Made by a program: the position numbers and the translations under genes. Below the pieces are notes generated by a model. The model was not told where the DNA came from. It did no database searches and saw nothing but the letters and a program-made list of their open reading frames with translations. Positions 9,888 to 18,073 of a stretch of DNA of 64,000 nt are shown piece by piece. Within the stretch, counting starts at the first letter, position 1. Every line of letters begins with the position of its first letter. This DNA comes from Anaerolineae bacterium (GTDB lineage: Bacteria; Chloroflexota; Anaerolineae; Aggregatilineales; JAFGMM01): assembly GCA_027494055.1 (NCBI GenBank), contig JAOSJO010000023.1, positions 310,001 to 374,000 on the forward strand, in the 5' to 3' direction.

Positions 9888-11178
9888 ATGGCAACGTCTG
9901 ACATCCACTGCACAATCGACGCAGTCTGGCGGATGGAGTCGGCCAAGATCATCGCCGTGCTCGCGCGGATCGTGGGTGACGTGGAACTGGCCGAGGACCT
10001 TGCACAGGACGCCCTGGTCATCGCGCTTGAACGGTGGCCGGAGGCGGGGGTCCCGGACAGGCCAGGCGCGTGGCTCATGGCGACGGCGAAGCACCGTGCG
10101 ATTGACCGGGTGCGGCGCGACGTATCGCTGGAGCGCAAGCGCGAAGAACTGGGCCGTGAACTTGAAATGCAGCAGGGAACGAACGGGGCGGAATTCGACG
10201 CCACGCTCGACAATGACATCGAAGACGACCTCCTGCGCCTCATCTTCACGGCCTGCCATCCGGTCCTCTCGACCGAGGCGCGCGTCGCGCTCACGCTGCG
10301 CCTGCTGGGCGGGCTGACCACCGGCGAGATCGCGCGCGCCTTCCTGGTCTCGGAGGCGACCATCGCGCAGCGCATCGTTCGGGCCAAGCGCACCCTCGCC
10401 GCGGCGCACGTCCCGTTCGAGGTGCCGGGCGAGGCCGACCGCGCGGCCCGGCTGTCGTCGGTGCTGGAGGTCATCTACCTCATCTTCAACGAGGGCTACG
10501 CCGCAACCGCCGGCGATGACTGGGTGCGGCCGGCGCTGTGCGAGGATGCGCTCCGCCTGGGTCGCATCCTGGCCGAACTCGTCCCCAACGAACCAGAAGC
10601 GCACGGCCTCGTCGCGCTGATGGAGATACAGGCGTCGCGCCTCCGGGCGCGCGTCGGCCCATCGGGGGAGCCGATCCTGCTCTTCGACCAGAACCGCGCC
10701 CGCTGGGATCAACTCCTGATTCGGCGCGGCCTTGCGGCGCTTGCGCGGGCAGAAAAGCTCGGCGGCGCGTGCGGGCCATACACCCTGCAGGCTGCGATTG
10801 CCGCCTGCCATGCGCGCGCCCGCACCCCGGAGGAGACGGACTGGGCGCGCATCGCCGCGCTCTACGATGCGCTCGCCCAGCTCACGCCACTCCCCCGTCG
10901 TGGAGTTGAACCGCGCGGTCGCGGTCTCGATGGCGTATGGCCCGGCAGCGGGGCTTGAGATCGTCGACGCGCTGGCCTCCGAGCCGTCGCTGCAAAGCTA
11001 CCACCTCCTGCCAGGCGTGCGCGGCGACCTGCTCGCCCGGCTTGGCCGCCTCAGCGAAGCCCGCGCGGAGTTCGCGCGCGCCGCGCAGCTCACGCGCAAC
11101 GCGCGCGAAAGCGCACTCCTCATCGAGCGCGCCCGGCAGCTCAGCGCCGCCGGTAGTGCTGACGACAGCAAAGGATAG
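9888..11178 (+). CDS. ECF42-group RNA polymerase sigma factor with C-terminal extension, one frameshift
   Basis: About 429 residues. Region 2 is at residues 10-75 (KIIAVLARIVGDVELAEDLA, with ATAKHRAIDRVRRD) and region 4 at about 135-190 (GLTTGEIARAFLVSEATIAQ). A ~240-residue alpha-helical, TPR-like C-terminal domain carries VVELNRAVAVSMAYGPAAGL, the hallmark of the ECF42 group (DUF6596). No anti-sigma gene is adjacent; in ECF42 the C-terminal extension is thought to control activity. One extra C near 10893 breaks the frame between LAQLTP and SPVVELNRA. The DGPF and VOC genes around it are the established ECF42 context. A TGTCGA-N17-CGAC site before yciI is a candidate target. Confidence 0.92.
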
Positions 11179-11233
11179 GGCAATTGACACACAGGCGGGG
11201 CTGCAATTTGGCAGGCCTTTCCAGTTCTTATCC

Positions 11234-11310
11234 ACCTCACCCCCCGCCGTGCTCACCGCACGGCTTCCCCCCTCTCCATTGAATGGAGAGGGGGATTACG
11301 GGGGTGAGGT
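11234..11310. repeat. Inverted CCTCACCCCC...GGGGGTGAGG intergenic element, copy 1
   Basis: The ends ACCTCACCCCCC and GGGGGTGAGGT are inverted copies. An inner pair CCCCTCTCCATT / AATGGAGAGGGG forms a hairpin tip, giving a nested cruciform of 77 bp after the sigma factor gene. Related copies lie at 15986 and 36901, with a fragment at 31310. Confidence 0.75.
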
Positions 11311-11367
11311 AAACAAACGCGCGATTACCCCGATCGCTTCATGAGAACCGGAAAGCCATAGTGGAAT

Positions 11368-11407
11368 AGAACAAATGTTTTGACTAAAACGATCTTTTTG
11401 TTAGAAT
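11368..11407 (+). promoter_or_regulatory. Promoter with the same SOS-like operator before VOC gene 2
   Basis: AGAACAAATGTTTT (11368-11381) overlaps -35 TTGACT (11380-11385). A 16-bp spacer leads to -10 TAGAAT (11402-11407). Layout and operator match the promoter at 7372. The leader to the next gene is about 95 bp. Confidence 0.65.
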
Positions 11408-11507
11408 ATATCTGTGGGTCATCAACCATGCGCGCTGACCCGACGGTGGACCACCAGCGAGAAAAGGCAGCGGATGGCGTAAAGCGCGTGTCCGAAGGAG
11501 GCAGACA

Positions 11508-11906
11508 TTGCAGCGGATCACAACCTTCTTGATGTTTGACGGCAAGGCCGAGGAAGCGATGAACTTCTACACATCGCTGTTTGAGGATGCCAAAATCCTG
11601 AGCCTGACGCGCTACGGTCCGAACGAGGCCGGCGCTGAGGGCACCGTGATGCAGGCCACGTTCGCACTGGACGGGCAGACGTTCATGTGCATCGACAGCA
11701 GCATAAAGCATGAGTTCACGTTCACGCCCGCCATGTCGCTTTACGTCGCCTGTGAGACCGAAGCCGACGTCGACAGGCTGTTCGAGGCGCTGTCGGAGGG
11801 TGGGCAGGTGCTCATGCCGCTGGACCGCTACCCGTTCAGCGCGAAGTACGCCTGGCTCGCCGACCGGTTTGGCGTGTCCTGGCAGTTGAGCCTTGCGCCG
11901 CGCTAG
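11508..11906 (+). CDS. VOC-superfamily (PhnB-like) protein 2, TTG start
   Basis: A 132-residue paralog of VOC protein 1: QRITTFLMFDGKAEEAMNFY, then TSLFEDAKILSLTRYGPNEA and the C-terminal WLADRFGVSWQLSLAPR. The start is TTG at 11508, supported by an excellent ribosome site (AAGGAGG, seven bases upstream) and by the family N-terminus. It is about 25 residues shorter than VOC 1 because it lacks the C-terminal helix. It is transcribed from the AGAACAAATGTTTT promoter, apart from the sigma factor gene, so it is probably regulated like the FAD oxidase. The substrate is unknown. The frame is intact. Confidence 0.83.
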   Translation: MQRITTFLMFDGKAEEAMNFYTSLFEDAKILSLTRYGPNEAGAEGTVMQATFALDGQTFMCIDSSIKHEFTFTPAMSLYVACETEADVDRLFEALSEGGQVLMPLDRYPFSAKYAWLADRFGVSWQLSLAPR

Positions 11907-11953
11907 CGCCGGCGGGCGGCACAGCGGAAGATGCAATAGGACGAGGTGAATAT

Positions 11954-12433
11954 GTGAACGTGTCCGCGCAAATCCAGACCGACCACTTTACCCAGGCCCT
12001 CTATGCCGTGCTCGGCGAAACGTTCGACAACGTGCACGGCTTCTTCCTGAACAAAGGCACTTCCCTGTTCGAGACGCTGGCGACGATCTCAGCCGAGGAA
12101 GCGTCGATCCCGGTCGGCGGCCAATGCGCGACGCTGGCAGCGCAGGTAAAACACGTGGCGTTCTACCTGGATGTGGTCGAACGCTCCGTGCGCACCGGCG
12201 AGGACGAACGGGTGGACTGGGGCGAAATCTGGCGCACCACGCGGGAAGTCACCCCAGACGAATGGGAGGCGCTGAAAGGCGCGCTCCGCGAGAGCTACGA
12301 CCGCATCAAAGCGCTCATCCGCGACACGCCAGCGTGGCCCAGCGAGCACGAAATCGGCGAGGCTATCGCGGTGGTTGCCCACACCGCCTACCACCTGGGC
12401 GAGATCCGGCAGGCGCTGTGTACGCTCAAGTGA
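11954..12433 (+). CDS. DinB-like four-helix protein
   Basis: A 159-residue DinB/YfiT-type protein. Family members form a four-helix bundle binding a divalent metal through three histidines, and some act as thiol-dependent S-transferases. Candidate ligands are the His in AAQVKHVAFYLD near residue 66 and the two in VAHTAYHLGEIRQ near 145-150. It starts with GTG at 11954, 47 bp after VOC 2, and is probably co-transcribed with it. The DinB name comes from a damage-induced Bacillus gene; together with the SOS-like upstream operator this hints at, but does not prove, stress induction. The frame is intact. Confidence 0.78.
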   Translation: MNVSAQIQTDHFTQALYAVLGETFDNVHGFFLNKGTSLFETLATISAEEASIPVGGQCATLAAQVKHVAFYLDVVERSVRTGEDERVDWGEIWRTTREVTPDEWEALKGALRESYDRIKALIRDTPAWPSEHEIGEAIAVVAHTAYHLGEIRQALCTLK

Positions 12434-12482
12434 TGCGCGGCCGGCTCACCAGACCAAATCAGACCAAAGAAGGAGACAGATC

Positions 12483-12905
12483 ATGGCAACAATCAATCCG
12501 TACCTCAATTTCAACGGGAATTGCGAAGAGGCCTTCAACTTCTACAAGTCCGTGTTCGGCGGGGAATTCCTGAACCTCCAGCGATTCAAAGATGTACCCC
12601 CGGAGTTCCAGCTCCCGGCAGAGGAAGGCGAATGGATCATGCATGTCTCTCTGCCCATCGGACAGGGCACCATCCTCATGGGCAGCGACGGCCCGTCATC
12701 CATGGGCAAGGGAACGCCTGGCGACAACTTCCACATCTCCATCCAGACCGACAACGACGAAGAGACCGACCGGCTGTTCAACGGCCTCGCGGCCGGCGGA
12801 CAGGTCACCATGCCTCTGGAGCAGTCATTCTGGGGCGCGCGCTTCGGGATGCTCGTCGATAAGTTCGGCGTCCAGTGGATGATTAACCAGGAAAACGGCC
12901 AATAG
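12483..12905 (+). CDS. VOC-superfamily (PhnB-like) protein 3
   Basis: A 140-residue VOC protein: MATINPYLNFNGNCEEAFNF, YKSVFGGEF, then GQGTILMGSD, the central GDNFHISIQTDNDEE and C-terminal FGMLVDKFGVQWMIN. It is closer to the classical E. coli-type PhnB/YjdN family than VOC 1 and 2. The ribosome site GAAGGAGA precedes ATG. It is third in the VOC2-DinB-VOC3 series with 49 bp spacing, followed by a strong hairpin (12920-12951) that probably ends or stabilises this transcript. The frame is intact and the function unknown. Confidence 0.85.
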   Translation: MATINPYLNFNGNCEEAFNFYKSVFGGEFLNLQRFKDVPPEFQLPAEEGEWIMHVSLPIGQGTILMGSDGPSSMGKGTPGDNFHISIQTDNDEETDRLFNGLAAGGQVTMPLEQSFWGARFGMLVDKFGVQWMINQENGQ

Positions 12906-12919
12906 GCACCAACAACACC

Positions 12920-12951
12920 GGCGCTGCGCACCGACCCTGGTGCGCAGCGCC
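12920..12951 (+). terminator. Perfect 13-bp stem-loop between VOC 3 and the BNR gene
   Basis: GGCGCTGCGCACC (12920-12932), loop GACCCT, GGTGCGCAGCGCC (12939-12951). There is no T run, and the ribosome site of the next gene (AGGAGG) follows at once. It may be a Rho-assisted end point or an mRNA 3' stabiliser. Confidence 0.55.
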
Positions 12952-12966
12952 CAGGAGGCATAATTG

Positions 12967-14082
12967 ATGAGCGGAGTCCGCGTTCTGGTTGGCACGCGCA
13001 AAGGCGCGTTTATTCTGACATCGGACGCCAAACGCAACCGGTGGGAGGTCAGCGGCCCGCACTTTGCGGGATGGGAGATCTATCACGTCAATGGGTCGCC
13101 CGCCGACCCCGACCGGCTGTACGCATCGCAGACCAGCGGCTGGTTCGGGCAGGTGATCCAGCGCTCCGACGACGGCGGCAAGACATGGACGCCGGCCGGC
13201 AACGAGTTCGTGTATGACGGCGTCCCCGGCACGCACCAGTGGTACGACGGCACGCAACACCCCTGGGAGTTCACGCGCGTCTGGTACCTGCAACCCTCCC
13301 CGACCGATCCGGACACGGTCTACGCCGGTGCGGAAGACGCCGCGCTGTTCCGCTCGACCGACGGCGGGCAGACCTGGGAGGAGCTTCCCGGACTGCGGCA
13401 GGTCAAAAGCCACCTCTGGCAGCCGGGCGCGGGCGGGATGTGCCTGCACGCCATCGTCCTTGACCCGAACGACCCCAACCGCATCTTCATCGCGATCTCG
13501 GCGGCGGGCGCGTTCCGCACCGATGACGGCGGCCAGACCTGGCGCGCGGTGAACCAGGGCTTGCGGTCCGAGTACGAGCTACCCGACCCGAACGCCGAGG
13601 TCGGCCACTGCGTCCACAGCCTGGCGATGCACCCCACGCGCCCGGACGTGCTCTTCATGCAGAAGCACTGGGACGTGATGCGCAGCGACGACGCCGGCGA
13701 GTCGTGGCACGAGATCAGCGGCAACCTGCCGAGCGACTTCGGGTTCCCCATCGCCGTGCACGCGCACGAGCCGGACACCGTCTACGTCGTCCCGATCAAG
13801 AGCGACTCGGAACACTACCCGCCCGACGGCAGGCTGCGCGTGTACCGCAGCCGGACCGGCGGCAACGAGTGGGAGGCGCTCACGAACGGGCTGCCGCAGA
13901 AGGATTGCTACGTCAACGTGCTGCGCAGCGCGCTCACCGTGGACGCGCTCGATCCCTGCGGCGTGTACTTCGGCACCACCGGCGGGCAGGTATACGCCTC
14001 CGCCGACTCCGGGGATAGCTGGACGCCCATCGTCCGCGACCTCCCCGCCGTGCTCTCGGTTGAGGTCCAGACGCTGCCATGA
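12967..14082 (+). CDS. BNR/sialidase-like beta-propeller protein coupled to a ubiquitin-fold protein
   Basis: About 371 residues without a signal peptide, hence cytoplasmic. At least five Asp-box repeats are visible (S-x-D-x-G-x-T-W): [47 protein letters not shown], and [12 protein letters not shown] near the C-terminus, the signature of a six- or seven-bladed propeller of the VPS10/sialidase type. It starts [20 protein letters not shown], the usual N-terminus of the exo-alpha-sialidase-like family found beside MoaD/ThiS genes. Its stop overlaps the next ATG by four bases. AGGAGG lies before the start. No catalytic sialidase residues could be assigned, so enzymatic activity is doubtful. Confidence 0.82.
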   Translation: MSGVRVLVGTRKGAFILTSDAKRNRWEVSGPHFAGWEIYHVNGSPADPDRLYASQTSGWFGQVIQRSDDGGKTWTPAGNEFVYDGVPGTHQWYDGTQHPWEFTRVWYLQPSPTDPDTVYAGAEDAALFRSTDGGQTWEELPGLRQVKSHLWQPGAGGMCLHAIVLDPNDPNRIFIAISAAGAFRTDDGGQTWRAVNQGLRSEYELPDPNAEVGHCVHSLAMHPTRPDVLFMQKHWDVMRSDDAGESWHEISGNLPSDFGFPIAVHAHEPDTVYVVPIKSDSEHYPPDGRLRVYRSRTGGNEWEALTNGLPQKDCYVNVLRSALTVDALDPCGVYFGTTGGQVYASADSGDSWTPIVRDLPAVLSVEVQTLP

Positions 14083-14375
14083 TCCGGGTCTTGCTCCCCA
14101 CGCACCTGTGGCGGCTGGCGAACGTCAGCCGGGAAGTCGAAATCGAGGTCGAAGGCACGCCGACGCTCGGCGTGGTCCTGGACACGCTGGAAGCCCAGTA
14201 CCCGGTGTTGCGCGGGACGATCCGCGACCACGTCACCCGGCAGCGCCGGCCCTTTATTCGGTTCTTCGCCTGCGGTGAGGATTTGTCGCACGAGCCGCCG
14301 GAGACCCCACTGCCCGACGCGGTCGCGACGGGCGCAGCGCCGCTCCGCGTGGTCGGCGCAATGGCCGGCGGCTAG
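14079..14375 (+). CDS. MoaD/ThiS-family ubiquitin-fold protein ending in Gly-Gly
   Basis: A 98-residue beta-grasp protein starting [20 protein letters not shown]. It has [20 protein letters not shown] (helix 1) and ends AMAGG. A C-terminal diglycine is required for adenylation and thiocarboxylation in MoaD/ThiS and for conjugation in ubiquitin-like modifiers. No moaE, thiG, thiF or moeB gene lies nearby, so it is not an ordinary molybdopterin or thiamine operon. The ATGA overlap with the BNR gene means coupled translation, so partnership with that propeller is likely. Candidate roles are sulfur carrier for an unknown pathway or a protein modifier. Confidence 0.83.
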   Translation: MIRVLLPTHLWRLANVSREVEIEVEGTPTLGVVLDTLEAQYPVLRGTIRDHVTRQRRPFIRFFACGEDLSHEPPETPLPDAVATGAAPLRVVGAMAGG

Positions 14376-14420
14376 GCGTCCACGACCGGCAGCAGGCCGG
14401 AGACCTGCTGCCGGAGTAGC

Positions 14421-14440
14421 CTGCCGACTGAAGTCGGCAG
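14421..14440. repeat. REP-like palindrome, GACTGAAGTC family
   Basis: CTGCCGACTGAAGTCGGCAG, 9-bp arms around GA. It pairs with the oppositely oriented copy at 14475. Confidence 0.75.
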
Positions 14441-14474
14441 CTAATCGTCGCCAACAGTGATGATTGCCACGAAA

Positions 14475-14503
14475 TTAGCCCGCGACTTCAGTCGCGGGGC
14501 TAA
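14475..14503. repeat. REP-like palindrome, GACTTCAGTC orientation
   Basis: TTAGCCCGCGACTTC, then AGTCGCGGGGCTAA: a near-perfect palindrome in the orientation opposite to the copy 50 bp upstream. The insertion sequence lies 65 bp downstream. Confidence 0.75.
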
Positions 14504-14568
14504 AGAGAAAAATGCACATTATCGGATTGATTTCTTAAGGTGCACGAAGCTCGCGGGGAGCTACCGAA

Positions 14569-15766
14569 CTAGCCACCGGACACTTGAACAAATGATCGAG
14601 GAGTTGAACAAAGGGTTTCCCCTGGTAAAGTTGAAGCACCAACCACAACTTGATCCAGAGGAGCGGCCCGATGAACAACTCCCAACTCCATCGTATCTGG
14701 CGTCAGCGCCTGGCGCAACTGGCGCCCGATGGGTGTGAAAGTCGGCTGACCAACATGGTGCTGTTGCTCGTCGCGTTGTTTCCAGGCGCGCAGCGTGCAC
14801 CTGAGCCTGATCGCGCGCAAGCTGCCGGTGCGCGCCAAGAAAGCGAGCCTGGAGAAGCGTCTGCGTCGGTTGCTGAACAACGGCGCGATCCGTCCCCGGC
14901 AGTGGTATCGCCCGATTGCGGTGCGCCTGATCGCGGCGGCGTCGAGCGCCAGACGGCTGCACCTCATCATCGACGGCACGAGGATCGGGTTCGGGTTTCA
15001 GTTGTTGATCGTCGTGGTGGCGTATCAGGGCGCGCGCTGCCGCTGGTGTGGACCTGGGTGCGTCATCGCCGGGGGCACAGCACGACGGTCAAGCAGATCA
15101 AACTGCTCCGCTACGTGCAGGGATTGATCCCGCCTGGGGTGAAGGCCTCGCTGGTGGGGGATTGCGAGTTTGGCAATGCGTTGCTGCTGGAGCAGTTGGA
15201 CGTGTGGGGGTGGGACTACGCGCTGCGGCAACCCGGCGACCACCTGTGTAAGCCCTACAACACAGGCCGGTGGCTGCGCCTGGACGCCTTGCTGCCCCTG
15301 CAACCGGGCCTTACCGCCTGGATCGGACGGGTGCTGTTGACAAAGAGCAACGCCTATCCGACCTGCCTGGTGCTCCATTGGCGCAAAGGTGAGCCGCAAC
15401 CCTGGTTCCTGGCCACCAACCTCCCGTGCGCGCAGGCGGCGCTGAAGCTCTACCGCCGCCGCATGTGGATTGAGGAACTGTTCGGCGATCTGAAAGGGCA
15501 TGGCTTTGACCTCGAAGCGACCCACTTGCAGCATTTCTTACGTCTGTCCCGGCTCACCCTTGCCGTGTGCATCCTCTATGTCTGGCTCGTCGCGGTCGGT
15601 GAACACACCATTGCCTCCCCACCAAACCGATGCAGTTGATCGCCATGACCGCCGCGATTTGAGTGTTTTCCGTCTCGGCTGGGACTTCATCGAGCGGTGT
15701 CTGGCACTCGACGACCCTGTCCCGCTTACGTTCGTACCGAACTTCTGTTCAGTGTCCGGTAGCTAG
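14569..15766 (+). mobile_element. IS4-family insertion sequence with terminal repeats and 8-bp target duplication
   Basis: The element is 1198 bp. The left end reads CTAGCCACCGGACACTTGAA (14569 on). The right end, on the other strand, reads CTAGCTACCGGACACTGAAC (15766 backwards), so the imperfect inverted repeats are about 21 bp. Directly outside both ends stands CTACCGAA (14561-14568 and 15767-15774), an 8-bp target-site duplication. A single transposase gene fills the inside. It sits in an intergenic stretch next to REP palindromes. The intact ends and duplication indicate a simple, fairly recent insertion. Confidence 0.92.
14671..15639 (+). CDS. IS4-family DDE transposase, two compensating frameshifts
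   Basis: About 322 residues. The N-terminal part reads MNNSQLHRIWRQRLAQLAPD; the middle, in the next frame, SLIARKLPVRAKKASLEKRL to LHLIIDGTRIGFG, supplying the first Asp. The C-terminal part returns to the first frame with SLVGDCEFGN (second Asp). The IS4 signature Y-(2)-R-(3)-E-(6)-K follows as YRRRMWIEELFGDLK. One base is gained near 14784 and one lost near 15040, so about 85 residues are out of frame as sequenced. With the many indels elsewhere, I read this as sequence error. If real, the element would be inactive. Confidence 0.88.
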   Translation: MNNSQLHRIWRQRLAQLAPDGCESRLTNMVLLLVALFPGAQRAPEPDRAQAAGARQESEPGEASASVAEQRRDPSPAVVSPDCGAPDRGGVERQTAAPHHRRHEDRVRVSVVDRRGGVSGRALPLVWTWVRHRRGHSTTVKQIKLLRYVQGLIPPGVKASLVGDCEFGNALLLEQLDVWGWDYALRQPGDHLCKPYNTGRWLRLDALLPLQPGLTAWIGRVLLTKSNAYPTCLVLHWRKGEPQPWFLATNLPCAQAALKLYRRRMWIEELFGDLKGHGFDLEATHLQHFLRLSRLTLAVCILYVWLVAVGEHTIASPPNRCS

Positions 15767-16164
15767 CTACCGAAGTTTCCCCTTCCACTTTTGGCAGTTG
15801 GGCATGGAGGTAGGTCAGACAGGGCGAACCACCGGTTCGCCCCTACGAGTCGTGTCGGGTTGCACCACTCCTGGCGTATTACTTTGAAGCTCAAAGTCGC
15901 GGTGGTTTCCCTCTTGGGTGTTGTTGATGAGGCGTTTGGCTTGATGAGTCGCATGGCGAGCCAGAAGATGACTTCCGCCCACCTACCTCACCCCCTGGCC
16001 CCCCTCTCCATTTGATGGAGAGGGAAGCCGCAGCGCAGCGCGGCGGGGGTGAGGTCAACCAGATCGTGACATCGCACCAACACTTCACGGGGACACGACC
16101 AAAGTCGCGATCCAGATCAAAAGCCCACAGAATGTGAAACGCCTTCTTCTGGTGGTCGGGCGCG
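15767..16164. other. Repeat-rich intergenic region after the IS
   Basis: No gene is supported. It contains the target duplication, a perfect GGGCGAACC-ACC-GGTTCGCCC palindrome (15822-15842) and the large inverted element at 15986-16055. The rest has no recognisable signal. Confidence 0.5.
15986..16055. repeat. Inverted CCTCACCCCC...GGGGGTGAGG element, copy 2
   Basis: CCTCACCCCC at the left and GGGGGTGAGGT at the right, with CCCCTCTCCATTTGATGGAG near the tip. Same nested design as 11234-11310, with a different filler (GCCGCAGCGCAGCGCGGC). Confidence 0.75.
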
Positions 16165-17031
16165 TCATCCCTTGACCGCGCCGAGCGAGAGACCCTGCGT
16201 CATGTACCGCTGCAAGATGATGGCGATAGCGAGCGGCGGCAACATCCCCAGGAAGAAGCCGGCCATCTGCAGGTTGACCGGGAAGTACTGCGTCTGATAC
16301 CACAGGCGCACCGTGATCGGCTGCAACGAGGCGTCGGGTAGCACGATCAGCGGCAGGAGGAAGTCCTTCCAGAGGCCGACAAACGTCAGGATCGAGAGCA
16401 CCAGCAGGATTGGGCGCGAGAGCGGCAGCACAATATCCCAGAGCACGCGCAGCGGCCCCGCGCCATCCACCCTGGCGGCGTCGAAGAGTTCGTCCGGGAG
16501 GCTGTCGAAGAAGCTCTTGAGCAGGAAGATCATGAAGGCGTTGACCCCGTAGGGCAGCCACAGCCCCAGATAGTTGTTGAGCAGGCCCAGGTTGACGATG
16601 TTGACGTACAGGGGGATGAAGTACGCCATCCACGGGATCATCAACGTGAGCAGGAAACCGAGCAGCACGAACCGCCCCCCGATGGGCCGGAGGCGCGAGA
16701 GGCTGTAGGCGGCCAGCGTCGAGACGCCAATCTGCGAGATCATACCGCCGAGGATGATGACGACCGTGTTGCCGTACAGCTTCAACATGCCGAAGCGCTG
16801 CCAGGCCTCGCCATAGTTGTTCCATTTGGGCAGGTCCGGCCACAGCTTCAGACCCGCGTTGAAAATCTCCACCGGCTCTTTGAGGCCGGCGGTGAAAGCG
16901 TAGATGAACGGGACCACGACCGTGACCGAAAGCAGAATCAGGAGCACCGCGATCACGGCATAGAGCGCCCGCCCACGCAGGGTCTTCAGTTCGAGATTTG
17001 AGATAACGCCGCGAGACCAGGATTCTTCCAT
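16165..17031 (-). CDS. Carbohydrate ABC transporter permease, MalG type (operon 1)
   Basis: Inner-membrane permease of about 288 residues with six predicted helices and the EAA loop DELFDAARVDGAGPLRVLWD that docks the ATPase. It ends GLSLGAVKG, the typical MalG-type C-terminus. ATG at 17031 was chosen because GGGAGGG lies just upstream; longer in-frame starts lack a ribosome site. It is last in the regulator-binding protein-MalF-MalG operon, 20 bp after the MalF-type gene. No ATPase gene is present, so a shared MsiK/UgpC-like ATPase elsewhere is inferred. The sugar is unknown. The frame is intact. Confidence 0.9.
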   Translation of the reverse strand: MEESWSRGVISNLELKTLRGRALYAVIAVLLILLSVTVVVPFIYAFTAGLKEPVEIFNAGLKLWPDLPKWNNYGEAWQRFGMLKLYGNTVVIILGGMISQIGVSTLAAYSLSRLRPIGGRFVLLGFLLTLMIPWMAYFIPLYVNIVNLGLLNNYLGLWLPYGVNAFMIFLLKSFFDSLPDELFDAARVDGAGPLRVLWDIVLPLSRPILLVLSILTFVGLWKDFLLPLIVLPDASLQPITVRLWYQTQYFPVNLQMAGFFLGMLPPLAIAIILQRYMTQGLSLGAVKG

Positions 17032-17051
17032 TGCCACCCTCCCCAGAACGC

Positions 17052-18052
17052 CTACCCGGTTGACCGCGAGACGCGCAGGTATATGGCCGAGAAGACACCG
17101 AGCACAAGAATCATCGTGACGCTCCACGCGGAGGCCAGGCCGAAATCGCCGTTGAGGAAGGCCTTGCGGTAGATCGTCAGCACCGGCGTGACGGTCTGGT
17201 TGGCCGGGCCGCCGGCGGTGAGCACGAACGGCTCCAGGAACACCTGCATCACGCCGATGACCTGCAAGATCATCATAACGAGCATCTGAGGCAACAGGTG
17301 CGGGAATGTGATATAGCGGATGCGCTGCCAGACCGACGCGCCGTCAAGCTCCGCCGCCTCGTACCGCTCCACTGGCAGGTCTTGCAGCGCGGCGAGGTAG
17401 ATAAGCAGCGTGCCGCCGAACCCGGCCCACGTCATGATAATCACCATGGCCGGCTTGACGGTCGCCGTGTTCTGCAGCCAGAGAATGGGCTGCTCTGGCC
17501 GGGTGATGCCAACCGCCCAGAGGAAGGAGTTGAGCAGGCCGCCCTCCGGTTCGTACATGGTCTTCCACACGAGGTTGGCGATCAGCGGCGGGATGACGGT
17601 CGGCAGGAAGTAGGCCAGGCGAAAGAAGGACTTGGCGACGCGCATCTCCTGCACGAAGATGGCGAGGATGACGGGCACGAGAAAGCCGATAATGAGGCTG
17701 AGGATGGTGAATTCGAAGGCGTTGCGCCACGCAATGCCAAACACCGGGTCCGCAACCATGCGCTCGAAATTGCGCATGCCAATCCACTCGCCGCCCCCTG
17801 CAGGCGCACGCGCTGGAAGCTGAGGAGCACGCTGTTGATGATGGGCCACCACGCGAAGAGCAGGAACAGGATGAGGGCCGGCGCGAGGAACACATAGGCG
17901 ACGAGCTGCTCCGTCACGTTGATGTGCCGGCGATGCCGGGGCGCCGCTGGCGTGCGCTCGGAGGGATTGGCTGGGTCGGAATATCCATAGGAAATCGCCC
18001 TTTCAAGAACGGATACGGACCTGAGCGACGTTCGCTGATGCGGGCGCAGCAT
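17052..18052 (-). CDS. Carbohydrate ABC transporter permease, MalF type (operon 1), one frameshift
   Basis: About 333 residues. The N-terminal cytoplasmic lead and first helix (LVAYVFLAPALILFLLFAWW) are followed after QRVRLQGG by EWIGMRNFERMVADPVFGIA. The EAA loop reads VERYEAAELDGASVWQRIRY. A G is missing from the run near 17812, so the two halves lie in different frames. The true start is uncertain. ATG at 18052 is in frame but has no ribosome site. ATG at 17988, after GAAAGGG, is better placed but out of frame with the first helix, which may point to another indel. The gene pairs with the MalG-type permease to form the transmembrane channel. Confidence 0.85.
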
Positions 18053-18073
18053 CCGTGTGCATCGGCGAACGGT

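Noticed and set aside
9367-12905. Assigning phosphonate or ubiquinone functions to the VOC genes from their PhnB/UbiG-like names
   Set aside because: No other phn or ubiquinone gene is near; the names reflect historical annotation of the VOC fold.
14421-14503. Two adjacent short palindromes considered as a CRISPR start
   Set aside because: They are inverted relative to each other, only two in number, have no regular spacing, and there are no cas genes.
14671-15639. Calling the transposase a pseudogene
   Set aside because: Its two indels compensate and match the general error pattern of the window; the element ends and catalytic motifs are intact, so decay is not demonstrated.
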